Below, piece after piece: positions 1 to 8,198 of a stretch of 64,000 nt of DNA. Position 1 is the first letter of the stretch, and every line of letters starts with the position of its first letter. Location of the stretch: NCBI RefSeq assembly GCF_014205845.1, contig NZ_JACHCR010000007.1, positions 199,057 to 263,056 on the forward strand, in the 5' to 3' direction. The notes below the pieces were generated by a model. It ran no database searches. It was given only the letters and a program-made list of their open reading frames with translations, and was not told the origin of the DNA. The position numbers were made by a program, and so were the translations under genes. Source of the DNA: Mucilaginibacter cryoferens. Its GTDB lineage: Bacteria > Bacteroidota > Bacteroidia > Sphingobacteriales > Sphingobacteriaceae.

Positions 1-244
1 CGTAATCAAAGTGGGTATTATTGGGGGTGTTTACTATAATGAGTTCAATTTCGGTATCATTCAATAATTCGTCCGTTGTGTTATAGCTAATTACATCGGG
101 GTATATTTTACCGGCCTTTTTTTCATGGCGCTCTACAACGGCCTTAAAAGTAAAACCCCGATTAGTAGTTAAAAACGGCGCGTGAAATATCCGGCCCGAC
201 ATGCCGTAGGCCATCAGGCCCGTTACTATTGGTTTTGTTGACAT
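1..244 (-). CDS. Gfo/Idh/MocA family oxidoreductase, N-terminal part (cut by window edge)
   Basis: The reverse strand reads from an ATG at 242-244 and stays open to the window edge, giving about 81 residues. The protein starts MSTKPIVTGLMAYGMSGRIF, a short beta strand followed by a glycine-rich turn as in the NAD(P)-binding Rossmann fold. Further on it has the segment IELIIVNTPNNTHF, the family signature strand-turn before the cofactor-contacting loop. Family members are NAD(P)-dependent sugar or inositol dehydrogenases or related oxidoreductases; the substrate cannot be told from this part. The rest of the gene lies left of the window. Confidence 0.85.
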   Translation of the reverse strand, partial: MSTKPIVTGLMAYGMSGRIFHAPFLTTNRGFTFKAVVERHEKKAGKIYPDVISYNTTDELLNDTEIELIIVNTPNNTHFDY

Positions 245-289
245 AGGTGTTTGCCTTTAGTTGAGGAGTAAAAATAAGAAAAATACCCT

Positions 290-445
290 TGTCATTCTGA
301 GGCACGAAGAATCTATTCTACTCTTTCGTTACTATTCATGACATACTTTAGAAACGATTATTATCCCGAGGTACGAAGGATCTTCTTCGCCCTGTTAATT
401 GCAGACTTTTATAGTGAAGAAGATTCTTCGTTCCTCAGAATGACA
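290..445. repeat. Inverted-repeat intergenic element (MITE/REP-like)
   Basis: The left arm at 290-314 and the right arm at 421-445 are reverse complements at 24 of 25 positions (arm reads TGTCATTCTGAGGCACGAAG then AATCT). A third, degenerate copy in left-arm orientation lies between them at about 364-389. The element fills most of the 330-bp gap between the oxidoreductase gene and the dnaK terminator. No open frame is present inside it. The layout fits a small non-autonomous repeat found in many copies in such genomes; copy number cannot be judged here. Confidence 0.75.
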
Positions 446-522
446 GGTGGTGAGGGGATCTCTTAACTCATTTTCACCTACAGAGTCCGCAGGTTTTATA
501 ACTCACGTCAGCTAAAAACCAC

Positions 523-556
523 AAAAAAGCCCGGCTGAATTTCTTCAACCGGGCCC
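523..556 (-). terminator. Rho-independent terminator of dnaK
   Basis: A stem (529-539 with 544-554, one mismatch) is followed, read on the minus strand, by a run of T. It starts about 20 bases after the dnaK stop codon. Confidence 0.8.
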
Positions 557-575
557 TTTATATTTAACTCGAAAC

Positions 576-2489
576 TTAGTTTTTCTCGTCTTTTACTTCT
601 TCAAAGTCAACATCAGTTACGGTGTCGCCATGATCCTGGGCGCCTGCACCTGCGTTACCTTCTGGTGCGCCACCTTGCGGAGCGTCGCCTGCGGCTTTGT
701 ACATCTCTTCAGATGCAGTAGCCCATGCAGCGTTCAGTTCGGTCTGAGCAGTTTCTATAGCTGCAAAGTCTTTAGCCGAATAAGCTTCTTTTAATTTAGC
801 TAAACCAGCTTCGATAGGAGCTTTTTTATCAGCACCAATTTTATCGCCGTACTCTTTCAGTTGTTTTTCTGTAGAGAAGATCAATGCATCAGCACCATTC
901 AATTTTTCAACTTCTTCTTTTGCTTTCTGATCAGACTCGGCATTAGCTTCAGCTTCATCCTTCATCCTTTTGATCTCGGCATCAGTTAAGCCAGATGAAG
1001 CTTCGATACGGATCTTTTGCTCTTTACCGGTTGCTTTATCTTTAGCAGATACATGCAAAATACCGTTGGCGTCAATATCAAAGGTTACTTCAACCTGTGG
1101 CACACCGCGAGGTGCCGGTGGAATACCATCTAAGTGGAAACGACCTATAGTACGGTTACCCGCTGCCATTGGGCGCTCACCCTGTAATATGTGTATCTCA
1201 ACAGATGGCTGGCTATCGCTGGCAGTTGAAAAAGTTTCAGATTTTTTAGTTGGGATAGTTGTGTTAGACTCAATTAATTTAGTCATTACACCACCCATAG
1301 TTTCAATACCTAATGAAAGCGGGGTAACATCCAATAACAACACATCCTTAACTTCACCTGTTAACACGCCACCTTGAATAGCAGCACCAATAGCTACAAC
1401 CTCATCAGGGTTAACACCTTTTGAAGGCGTTTTACCAAAGAACTTCTGAACAGCATCCTGTATAGCAGGGATACGTGTAGAACCACCCACCAGGATAACT
1501 TCGTCGATATCTGAAGTGCTGTAACCTGCATTTTTCAATGCGGTTCTGCAAGGCTCAATAGTACGTTTGATCAGGCTATCTGCCAGTTGCTCAAATTTTG
1601 CACGGGTTAAAGTTTTAACCAAGTGTTTAGGCATACCATCGGCAGCAGTAATGTATGGCAAGTTAATTTCTGTTTGTGCAGAACTTGATAACTCAATTTT
1701 AGCTTTCTCAGCAGATTCTTTTAAACGTTGTAAAGCCATTGGATCTTTACGCAGATCAATACCTTCGTCGCTTTTAAATTCGTCGGCTAACCAGTCAATA
1801 ATTACCTGGTCAAAGTCATCACCACCTAAGTGCGTGTCACCATCGGTTGATTTTACTTCAAAAACGCCATCACCTAATTCAAGGATAGATACGTCATGTG
1901 TACCACCACCACAGTCAAAAACTGCAATTTTCATATCCTTGTGTGCTTTATCAAAGCCATAAGCCAAGGCAGCAGCAGTAGGTTCGTTAATGATACGACG
2001 AACTTTTAAACCAGCAATTTCACCGGCTTCTTTAGTAGCCTGGCGTTGTGCATCGTTAAAGTAAGCAGGTACAGTAATAACGGCTTCTGTAACTTCAGTT
2101 CCTAAAAAGTCTTCGGCAGTTTTCTTCATTTTCTGAAGGATCATTGCAGAGATCTCTTGTGGAGTGTATTTACGATCGCCAATTTCAACACGTGGGGTGT
2201 TATTATCGCCTTTAACAACGTTATAAGGTACACGTGATGCCTCGTTAGTAACCTCGTTAAACTGGTTACCCATAAAGCGCTTAATAGAAGAAATGGTTTT
2301 TGTAGGGTTAGTGATTGCCTGACGTTTAGCCGGATCACCAACTTTACGCTCGCCGTTATCAATAAAAGCTACAACGGATGGCGTAGTACGTTTGCCCTCG
2401 CTGTTTGCTATAACTACAGGTTCGTTACCTTCCATTACAGCCACGCAGGAGTTTGTTGTTCCTAAGTCGATTCCAATTATTTTAGACAT
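576..2489 (-). CDS. dnaK: Chaperone protein DnaK (Hsp70)
   Basis: ATP-dependent cytosolic chaperone working with DnaJ and GrpE. The frame is open from 2570, but the protein start is set at the ATG 2487-2489 because [18 protein letters not shown] is the standard DnaK N-terminus; this gives 637 residues, normal for the family. The nucleotide-binding domain carries the phosphate-1 motif [10 protein letters not shown], the phosphate-2 region [11 protein letters not shown] and the adenosine motif VGGSTRIP. The substrate domain and a Gly/Ala-rich tail ending in EEVKDEKN follow. The phosphate-2 loop reads DCGGGTHD where E. coli has DLGGGTFD, probably a lineage variant. The gene is monocistronic, with its own terminator. 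Confidence 0.98.
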   Translation of the reverse strand: MSKIIGIDLGTTNSCVAVMEGNEPVVIANSEGKRTTPSVVAFIDNGERKVGDPAKRQAITNPTKTISSIKRFMGNQFNEVTNEASRVPYNVVKGDNNTPRVEIGDRKYTPQEISAMILQKMKKTAEDFLGTEVTEAVITVPAYFNDAQRQATKEAGEIAGLKVRRIINEPTAAALAYGFDKAHKDMKIAVFDCGGGTHDVSILELGDGVFEVKSTDGDTHLGGDDFDQVIIDWLADEFKSDEGIDLRKDPMALQRLKESAEKAKIELSSSAQTEINLPYITAADGMPKHLVKTLTRAKFEQLADSLIKRTIEPCRTALKNAGYSTSDIDEVILVGGSTRIPAIQDAVQKFFGKTPSKGVNPDEVVAIGAAIQGGVLTGEVKDVLLLDVTPLSLGIETMGGVMTKLIESNTTIPTKKSETFSTASDSQPSVEIHILQGERPMAAGNRTIGRFHLDGIPPAPRGVPQVEVTFDIDANGILHVSAKDKATGKEQKIRIEASSGLTDAEIKRMKDEAEANAESDQKAKEEVEKLNGADALIFSTEKQLKEYGDKIGADKKAPIEAGLAKLKEAYSAKDFAAIETAQTELNAAWATASEEMYKAAGDAPQGGAPEGNAGAGAQDHGDTVTDVDFEEVKDEKN

Positions 2490-2725
2490 ATGATTGTTTT
2501 TTCTTGATTTTATTAATTTACTACAACACCTATTTAACAACGTTTGTGCCAAACGCATTTGGCAGGGCATATGGTCAGGATGGCAATTATCGCGTCAGAA
2601 AAGTCATAAATGACAATGACAGGTTGGCAGAAAGTGAATGATTGTGCTGGTGAAAGAAGAAAGATTAAAGGTTAAAGATTGCAAAACAACAATCGAAACT
2701 GCACTATAAATTTATTAATAAAACG

Positions 2726-2733
2726 TAAATTTG
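2726..2733 (+). promoter_or_regulatory. -7 promoter box of the YoeB toxin-antitoxin operon
   Basis: TAAATTTG matches the Bacteroidota -7 consensus TAnnTTTG. Only three bases separate it from the antitoxin ATG, so transcription would begin at or next to the start codon, giving a leaderless mRNA. No clear TTG -33 element is seen. Confidence 0.6.
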
Positions 2734-2736
2734 TGT

Positions 2737-2949
2737 ATGGAAACTTTAATTGTACTACCTAAGGATAAAGAGCAATTAGCGGCATTAAAGGCAATTATGA
2801 AAGCCCTTAAGGTTAACTTCAAAACTGAAAAAACAAAGGATAACTTGTACAATCCTGTGTTTGTTGCCAAAATGAAAGAAAGTGAGGCAGATTTTAAAGC
2901 GGGTAGAACCACTAAAATAGACCCTGCCGATATATGGAACTTAGAATAA
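2737..2949 (+). CDS. Antitoxin of YoeB-type pair (DUF2683-like)
   Basis: A 70-residue protein starting METLIVLPKDKEQ. An upstream in-frame TTG at 2731 is rejected because it lies inside the promoter box. It is mostly charged helix and ends ...KIDPADIWNLE, a C-terminal tail that would neutralise the toxin in this class. The stop codon overlaps the toxin start by 16 bp, the typical translationally coupled antitoxin-first order. The N-terminal part should bind DNA and autorepress the operon, by analogy with other such antitoxins. The family name is from general resemblance and is less certain than the role. Confidence 0.8.
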   Translation: METLIVLPKDKEQLAALKAIMKALKVNFKTEKTKDNLYNPVFVAKMKESEADFKAGRTTKIDPADIWNLE

Positions 2950-3194
2950 CCGATACTGCTAAAGAGGATATTAAATTTTTCTTAAAAAGCGGTCAATCCA
3001 ATTTAGTAAAAAAAATCGAACAACTTCTTTCTTCTATAAAAGACACTCCGTTTTCCGGTATTGGTAAACCAGAACCTTTGAAACACCAATATTCAGGTAA
3101 ATGGTCGAGACGAATTGATGTTAAGAATCGCATCGTATATGAAGTAATTGATGATACAATTGTTATTTATTCCTTTAAAGGCCATTATCAATAG
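2934..3194 (+). CDS. yoeB: YoeB family ribosome-dependent mRNA endonuclease toxin
   Basis: An 86-residue toxin of the RelE/YoeB fold that cuts mRNA in the ribosomal A site. Sequence signs are the YoeB core GIGKPEPLKH, the arginine pair in KWSRRIDVKNRIVYEV, and the C-terminal GHYQ with the His-Tyr pair equivalent to the catalytic end of E. coli YoeB. The length matches the family (about 84 residues). It overlaps the antitoxin gene by 16 bp and shares its promoter. Confidence 0.93.
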   Translation: MELRITDTAKEDIKFFLKSGQSNLVKKIEQLLSSIKDTPFSGIGKPEPLKHQYSGKWSRRIDVKNRIVYEVIDDTIVIYSFKGHYQ

Positions 3195-3345
3195 ATATTA
3201 ATAATAGCGTTGCCTTTCCGCTTATACGCCCACGGGGCCTTAGGGTCGGGCTGGTATCCGCTCCCTTACCCAACTTGCATCCGCAAAAAAAGCCGTCCCT
3301 GCAACGTTTCCACTCACACCTGCGTCATATAAAAAAACAGGCGAC

Positions 3346-4044
3346 ATGAAAAAACTTATCTTCTCTGGGATAGTATTGTTATTTACAGTTTCAATGGCTA
3401 TTAATGCGTCCGCGCAGGCGGTTACAAGAAATATTTCGGGGTTTACCGGCGTTAGCTGCGGCGGCCCATTCAATGTGTTTATTAAAATAGACGGCACAGA
3501 AAGTATTAAACTTGATGTTGATGCCAATGTGGTTAATGACATTACAACCGAAGTAGAAAACGGCATCCTGAAGGTAGAATTTAAAGACCATTGGAAATCG
3601 CACCGCAATATTCAGCGTGCCAATATTTATATTACAGCAAAAAACCTCAATTACCTGGGCAACAACGGATCGGGTAACACCACGGTTGAGGGTGTAATGA
3701 CAGGCCAAAACGCTAAGGTTGCATTAAGCGGATCGGGCAATATTAAAACCTCGGTTAAATCCGGCACGCTCGACTTAGGGATCAGCGGCTCGGGCTCTAT
3801 TGATATCAACGGCAGCACCGGCATGGCCGATGTACATATTAACGGCTCTGGCGAAGTAAACGGCAAAGAGTTGAAAACAGAAACGGTAGAAGCTCGTATT
3901 TCCGGCTCGGGTAGTGTAAATATTATTGCCGATAAAACCGTATCAGCCCGAATCTCGGGTTCGGGAAGTGTATTATACTCGGGCAACGCCACAACCGGCG
4001 ATACACATTACGCAGGATCGGGCAGGGTAAGCAAGATAGACTAA
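3346..4044 (+). CDS. Secreted DUF2807 (GIN domain) protein
   Basis: 232 residues with a clear Sec signal peptide (MKKLIFSGIVLLFTVSMAIN, cleavage near ASAQA). The mature part is the DUF2807 head domain followed by a right-handed beta-solenoid rich in repeated SGSG motifs (GSGNTTVEG, GSGSIDING, GSGEVNG, GSGSVNI). Proteins of this family are very common in Bacteroidota and are exported, probably to the periplasm or cell surface; no biochemical role is established. The gene stands alone and ends at a strong bidirectional hairpin. Confidence 0.9.
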   Translation: MKKLIFSGIVLLFTVSMAINASAQAVTRNISGFTGVSCGGPFNVFIKIDGTESIKLDVDANVVNDITTEVENGILKVEFKDHWKSHRNIQRANIYITAKNLNYLGNNGSGNTTVEGVMTGQNAKVALSGSGNIKTSVKSGTLDLGISGSGSIDINGSTGMADVHINGSGEVNGKELKTETVEARISGSGSVNIIADKTVSARISGSGSVLYSGNATTGDTHYAGSGRVSKID

Positions 4045-4058
4045 TCCGCACCCACCCA

Positions 4059-4100
4059 AAACAAGAAAGGATCGCCTAAACAAGCGATCCTTTCTTGTTT
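4059..4100. terminator. Bidirectional terminator
   Basis: A perfect 17-bp stem (4059-4075 with 4084-4100) with an 8-base loop, located between the convergent DUF2807 and serine hydrolase genes. It serves both directions. Confidence 0.85.
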
Positions 4101-4116
4101 CAATAAGTAATATTGC

Positions 4117-5553
4117 CTACTGCAGTTTTTTCAAAATATTTATCCCAATATTATCGGCGGTCTCTCCGCAGTTTGACAGTACTACCACGGCCAGGTTTTT
4201 CTGTTTGTTAAATGCTAAAAACGAACTACTGCCAAAAGTACCCCCATTATGAAAAATGTATTCAACCCCATCAATCATAATGATATGCCAGGCCAAACCC
4301 AGTTGGGCATCTTTTTTAAAGGTTATTTGATGAGTTAATTCCAATGCCCTGCCCAATTTACTCTCGCCGGTGTTCATATTTGCTTTAGCGTAGATCAACA
4401 GATCGTTAACAGACGAATGCAATGCGCCACACGGTGCCAGCGCGTCAAAATCCCATGCGGGGGTTACGCCGCCCTCAGCATTGTACACCGTAGTAAAGCG
4501 GGCTTGTAAAGCAGCGCTTAAATGCTGGGCGGTGCTTTTCATCCCCAATGGCTTGCAAATAACATCGGCAATTAACTGATCGTAAGTTTTACCGCTTATC
4601 TGCATCAGTATTGTCCCTAATAAGCCAACCCCTAAGTTGGAGTACGCATATTGTTCGCCGGGAACACTGTTGAGTTTGCAAGTTTTAAGATAGCCAAACA
4701 GCAGGGCCTTATCATATAATTTATAGGGATTTAATCCATCTGTTGCCGGGCTCAAATTATCGGGCATCCGTGCAAGGCCCGATGTGTGATTACTTAGGTC
4801 GACCAAGGTAATATCCTTTAAAGCAGAATTTGCAGTCACAGAATCGGGCAGGTATCTGGTAATCGGGTCGCTGAGTTTCACTTTCCCCTCGTTAACATAA
4901 TAAGCCAGCACAACGGATGTAAATGTTTTGGTGATAGACCCAATCTCGAAAACCGTATTGGCGTCTGGCAACTTACCATTGCCCTTAGTTGTTTCACCAT
5001 AATTATAAGTAGCAATTTTGCCATCTTTTAAAACACCTATGCTAAGGCCTGCGGTATTCTCCTGCCCAATATAAGCTATAGCAGCCGCATCTACTACATT
5101 ATCCATAGGTGTAAGCATTTTGTTGGAGGTAGCAGCCTTAACCAGTCTTTGAGCCGTAGCCTCCTTAAATGGTTGAAAAAGCAACATATCTATCTTATCA
5201 TCCTGATCGAGACTGATCAACAACTGTAGGGTAACCGAACTGAAGATAACTTTATAGGTGGCCACCTTATTGTTTACAAAGCTTACAAGCGATGAGGCGT
5301 TCATCCCGCCCAGGGGCGATAATTGCTGATTAGCAACAGCTTTAAAAGCATCCCGGCTTAGCTGTTTCCTGAAACTTTCGCCGGTAAGGGCATAAAGCGA
5401 ATCTATTTGCCTATTGTTAAAATAGCTTTTAACCAACACAAATACCGAATCGGTTTTGCGTTGCTGAAGGCTTTGGGCATGGGCGACAGATGATGAGAAC
5501 GCCATCAAAAAAATGAGAGAAAAAAAATATCGCCCACACATGATCTTCATCAT
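4117..5553 (-). CDS. Serine hydrolase, class C beta-lactamase fold, with N-terminal DUF3887-like domain
   Basis: Exported protein with a signal peptide (KIMCGRYFFSLIFLMAFSSS, cleavage near AHA-Q). The start is taken at the Met just after the upstream gene's stop; a longer frame to 5601 would run into that gene. Residues of about 45-160 form a small alpha/beta domain like DUF3887. The catalytic domain then shows the SxxK motif (GSITKTF), the YxN motif (YAYSNLG) and the third-box equivalent HNGGTFG. Such proteins are peptidases or esterases related to AmpC and penicillin-binding proteins; true beta-lactamase activity is not implied. Confidence 0.9.
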   Translation of the reverse strand: MMKIMCGRYFFSLIFLMAFSSSVAHAQSLQQRKTDSVFVLVKSYFNNRQIDSLYALTGESFRKQLSRDAFKAVANQQLSPLGGMNASSLVSFVNNKVATYKVIFSSVTLQLLISLDQDDKIDMLLFQPFKEATAQRLVKAATSNKMLTPMDNVVDAAAIAYIGQENTAGLSIGVLKDGKIATYNYGETTKGNGKLPDANTVFEIGSITKTFTSVVLAYYVNEGKVKLSDPITRYLPDSVTANSALKDITLVDLSNHTSGLARMPDNLSPATDGLNPYKLYDKALLFGYLKTCKLNSVPGEQYAYSNLGVGLLGTILMQISGKTYDQLIADVICKPLGMKSTAQHLSAALQARFTTVYNAEGGVTPAWDFDALAPCGALHSSVNDLLIYAKANMNTGESKLGRALELTHQITFKKDAQLGLAWHIIMIDGVEYIFHNGGTFGSSSFLAFNKQKNLAVVVLSNCGETADNIGINILKKLQ

Positions 5554-5566
5554 TGATAGGTAGTTA

Positions 5567-6103
5567 TTAATCCCGAAAAAGTTGTTGCTGGTATTTATCA
5601 TTTGTGGGGTCTGTTAATCTTGTAAATCTATGTTGATTAGTCGTCCACATAAATCTGTTGATAATAACGCCAATTATAGCCCCTGCCATATAAGTATATC
5701 CAATAAAGCTAAACATATTACCCGGATCATCAACCAGATCTTTAAATTTTACTATGGATGTAGATATAGCGATTAAACTTATAATTAACCACAAATATGC
5801 TCCGAGAATAATAGCGCCATCGGTGATGCAATATTTCCAAATTCCTTTTTCACGGGTTTCTTCCCATTTTTTCACAAACTCAATATTGTAAATATCCTCT
5901 TCAGTGAGGCCTTTGGCTTTAAGCTTGTTTCTGTAAGCAAGTCTGGCATCATAGTGATAATAATCGCGGCTAAGCGATATGAAGAAAAATATAAAAGGGG
6001 TAAAAGACCGATCCCAATAAGCAAGCGTTGAACATAAAAAAAGTGCTGCCACCGCACTTTTGTAGGTTTGTTTAAAATATGATTTAAACAGGTCAATCTT
6101 CAT
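5567..6103 (-). CDS. Hypothetical membrane protein
   Basis: 178 residues with no family I recognise. There are hydrophobic stretches near residues 17-45 (AVAALFLCSTLAY, FTPFIFFFISL), 95-117 (AIILGAYLWLIISLIAI) and 130-150 (FSFIGYTYMAGAIIGVII), so probably three to four membrane segments. A charged central part (KLKAKGLTEEDIYNIEF) resembles the linker seen in small Bacteroidota membrane proteins. It lies 13 bp from the serine hydrolase start and 10 bp after pyrB, so it may be read from the pyr promoter. Confidence 0.75.
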   Translation of the reverse strand: MKIDLFKSYFKQTYKSAVAALFLCSTLAYWDRSFTPFIFFFISLSRDYYHYDARLAYRNKLKAKGLTEEDIYNIEFVKKWEETREKGIWKYCITDGAIILGAYLWLIISLIAISTSIVKFKDLVDDPGNMFSFIGYTYMAGAIIGVIINRFMWTTNQHRFTRLTDPTNDKYQQQLFRD

Positions 6104-6113
6104 GTCAATTGCA

Positions 6114-7040
6114 TTATGGTGTTTGTCCGGCCAGCAAATACAGTACAGCCATCCTTATGGCAACGCCATTTTCCACCTGGTCTAATATGATGGATTGCTT
6201 GCTATCAGCTACATCGCTGGTGATCTCTACTCCCCGGTTTATAGGCCCCGGGTGCATCACAGTAATTTCTTTATCCAACGAATCCAATATCGTTTTATTT
6301 AGGCCGAAAAGCATGGTATATTCCCGCAGAGATGGGAAATATTTAATATCCTGGCGTTCCAGCTGAATGCGCAGCATATTGGCTACATCGCACCAGTTAA
6401 GGGCTTTGATAAGGTTATGTTCTACCTTAACACCTAACGAGCCAATATATTTAGGGATCAGCGTGGTGGGCCCGCAAACCATTACCTCGGCACCCAATTG
6501 CTTAAGGCAAAGAATATTGGAGAGTGCAACCCTTGAATGTAAAATATCGCCTACTATCACTACCTTTTTACCGGCCACATCGCCATATTTTTCGCGAATA
6601 GAGAAAGCATCGAGCAAAGCCTGCGTAGGGTGTTCATGAGCTCCATCGCCCGCGTTCACTATCTGGGCTTTTACGTGCTTAGATAAAAATATGCCCGCAC
6701 CGGCGTACGGATGGCGCATTACCACCATATCTACCTTCATGGCCAATATGTTGTTCACGGTATCTATCAGCGTTTCGCCTTTGCTTACCGATGATGACGA
6801 AGCCGCAAAGTTTACCACATCGGCAGATAAACGTTTCTCTGCCAGCTCGAACGATAAACGGGTACGGGTAGAATTTTCGAAAAATATATTGGCGATAGTT
6901 ACATCACGCAAAGAAGGCACCTTCTTTATTGGTCTGTTTAAAACGGATTTAAAAGTATCTGCCGTTTCAAATATCAACTCAATATCTTCGCGGTTTAAAT
7001 CTTTTATGCCTAATAAATGCCTTGTGCTTAGTCCTGCCAT
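6114..7040 (-). CDS. pyrB: Aspartate carbamoyltransferase catalytic subunit
   Basis: Second step of pyrimidine synthesis: carbamoyl phosphate plus aspartate to N-carbamoylaspartate. 308 residues, the family norm. It shows the carbamoyl-phosphate motif STRTRLSF, the mobile-loop region SSVSKGET, HPTQALLDAFSI, and the aspartate-side motif HPGPINRGVEI. It lies downstream of pyrR in the same direction, but a four-helix-bundle gene flanked by inverted repeats has come between them. Without that unit pyrR and pyrB would be about 30 bp apart. Confidence 0.97.
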   Translation of the reverse strand: MAGLSTRHLLGIKDLNREDIELIFETADTFKSVLNRPIKKVPSLRDVTIANIFFENSTRTRLSFELAEKRLSADVVNFAASSSSVSKGETLIDTVNNILAMKVDMVVMRHPYAGAGIFLSKHVKAQIVNAGDGAHEHPTQALLDAFSIREKYGDVAGKKVVIVGDILHSRVALSNILCLKQLGAEVMVCGPTTLIPKYIGSLGVKVEHNLIKALNWCDVANMLRIQLERQDIKYFPSLREYTMLFGLNKTILDSLDKEITVMHPGPINRGVEITSDVADSKQSIILDQVENGVAIRMAVLYLLAGQTP

Positions 7041-7050
7041 TTCTTTTGTG

Positions 7051-7081
7051 TTTCGGATTTCGGATGTTCGATTTCGGATTT
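7051..7081 (+). repeat. Left arm of 31-bp inverted repeat flanking the four-helix-bundle gene
   Basis: It is built of 7-base units of the type ATTTCGG, ATGTTCG, ATTTCGG. It is the reverse complement of 7536-7566 at 30 of 31 positions and begins 10 bp upstream of the pyrB start. Confidence 0.85.
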
Positions 7082-7125
7082 CTTTATTTTTGATTGTCTG
7101 ATTTCGAAATTTCTGATCTCAGAAT

Positions 7126-7506
7126 TTATTTTTTTATATCTAATTTATTAAGCCGCTGTTTCTCCTTTGCCGTTTTACCTATCGCGGTAAATATTGCTGT
7201 GAGTTCATTGGCCTCTTTCTTTAACGCTAGTATACTGTTTGAATCTACAAGCCCGGATTCTTCCATCAACTCTAACCAATAAATGGATTCGTCTGCTTCT
7301 TCTTCAACGATTACAATTTTATTTATAAAATCAGCTGTTGATTTTCCTCTACATGCCGACCTGTAATTTGCGCCAATAGACGTGGCGCATCTTATCAATT
7401 GATTTGATAGAACATCAAGTGAACGTTTTCGTGGAAGTTGTTCTATAAACTTAATAACATCAATAGAAAACTTGCTCGTCCTTCGTTTTAGTTCTGCTTT
7501 ATCCAC
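7126..7506 (-). CDS. Four-helix-bundle protein (S23/IVP family)
   Basis: 126 residues belonging to the family first seen as ORFs in 23S rRNA intervening sequences. The signature region is DVLSNQLIRCATSIGANYRS followed by ACRGKS and a helix EEEADESIYWLELMEESGL. Members form pentameric four-helix bundles; one branch (Avd) assists diversity-generating retroelements, but no reverse transcriptase is nearby. The gene sits inside the pyrR-pyrB operon and is enclosed by 31-bp inverted repeats, which suggests that it arrived as a unit. Confidence 0.9.
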   Translation of the reverse strand: MDKAELKRRTSKFSIDVIKFIEQLPRKRSLDVLSNQLIRCATSIGANYRSACRGKSTADFINKIVIVEEEADESIYWLELMEESGLVDSNSILALKKEANELTAIFTAIGKTAKEKQRLNKLDIKK

Positions 7507-7535
7507 GCTTACAAATCAAAAATCTCTACCATCTT

Positions 7536-7566
7536 AAATCCGAAATCGAACATCCGAAATCCAAAA
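7536..7566 (-). repeat. Right arm of 31-bp inverted repeat flanking the four-helix-bundle gene
   Basis: Reverse complement of 7051-7081 with one mismatch. It lies between the four-helix-bundle gene and the pyrR stop codon. Confidence 0.85.
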
Positions 7567-7571
7567 TCAAC

Positions 7572-8120
7572 TTATTCTTGTCCTTCTGAAATTAATACTA
7601 TTTTATCTTCCCCATCGGTATCCTTCCAGCTCACCACCACTTTTTGTGATGCGATGGAATCAACTTCTATCCCCACATAGTCTGCCGCCACTGGGATATG
7701 ACGAGAGTATCTTCTGTCAACCAATGTAAGCAGCTCCACTTTCTCGGGTCTGCCAAATGCCTGCATGGCATCCATGGCAGCACGGATTGTACGACCGGTC
7801 CAAAGTACATCATCCATCATGATTACCTTTTTACCTTCAATAATAAAATCAATTTTAGTTTGATTGGGTACCAATGGCGATCCCTGTCTGCGGAAATCGT
7901 CGCGGTAAAAGGTGATATCCAGGTCGCCCTGCATAATTTTGCTTTCGGGAAGTATCTTGCGAAGCTCTTCGGCAACACGGCGGGCTAAATAGATGCCACG
8001 TGGCTGAATACCAATTAATACTGAGCCTGAAAAATCGTTATGATTTTCAATTAATTGGCGACATAAACGTTGTATGGTGATCTGAAATTTCTGTCCGTCG
8101 AGCAGCGTAAGATTTTGCAT
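7572..8120 (-). CDS. pyrR: PyrR bifunctional pyr regulator / uracil phosphoribosyltransferase
   Basis: 182 residues of the type I phosphoribosyltransferase fold. The PRPP-binding motif is VIMMDDVLWTGRTIRAAMDA, and VDRRYSRHIPVAADYVG is the PyrR-specific region. It makes UMP from uracil and PRPP, and in Gram-positives it also controls pyr mRNA by attenuation; I see no PyrR-binding hairpin here, so only the enzymatic role is supported. The start is MQNLTLLDG at 8118-8120: the longer frame's ATG at 8139-8141 overlaps the -7 promoter box. Confidence 0.92.
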   Translation of the reverse strand: MQNLTLLDGQKFQITIQRLCRQLIENHNDFSGSVLIGIQPRGIYLARRVAEELRKILPESKIMQGDLDITFYRDDFRRQGSPLVPNQTKIDFIIEGKKVIMMDDVLWTGRTIRAAMDAMQAFGRPEKVELLTLVDRRYSRHIPVAADYVGIEVDSIASQKVVVSWKDTDGEDKIVLISEGQE

Positions 8121-8138
8121 CGTATGGGTGGATTTGGG

Positions 8139-8146
8139 CAAAAATA
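8139..8146 (-). promoter_or_regulatory. -7 promoter box of pyrR-pyrB
   Basis: The minus strand reads TATTTTTG, matching TAnnTTTG, 18 bases before the chosen pyrR ATG. It rules out the longer pyrR start. No -33 TTG is found at the usual distance. Confidence 0.5.
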
Positions 8147-8198
8147 GTAAATATTCCCAATATGCTACATAACAATCACCAGATACCTTGTTTCCTTA

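Noticed and set aside
970..1962. Plus-strand open frames inside dnaK
   Set aside because: Antisense shadows of the dnaK reading frame, without start context or protein character.
3195..3345. Known intergenic repeat with a GGGTCGGGCT core upstream of the DUF2807 gene
   Set aside because: It looks unlike its surroundings and recalls repeats of other Bacteroidota, but no second copy or inverted arm is present in the window to support it.
7126..7506. Avd component of a diversity-generating retroelement
   Set aside because: No reverse transcriptase, template repeat or variable repeat lies nearby.
7040..8140. PyrR-dependent attenuator upstream of pyrR or pyrB
   Set aside because: No anti-terminator/terminator pair or PyrR-binding hairpin could be found; the only hairpin-like structure is the inverted repeat around the four-helix-bundle gene.
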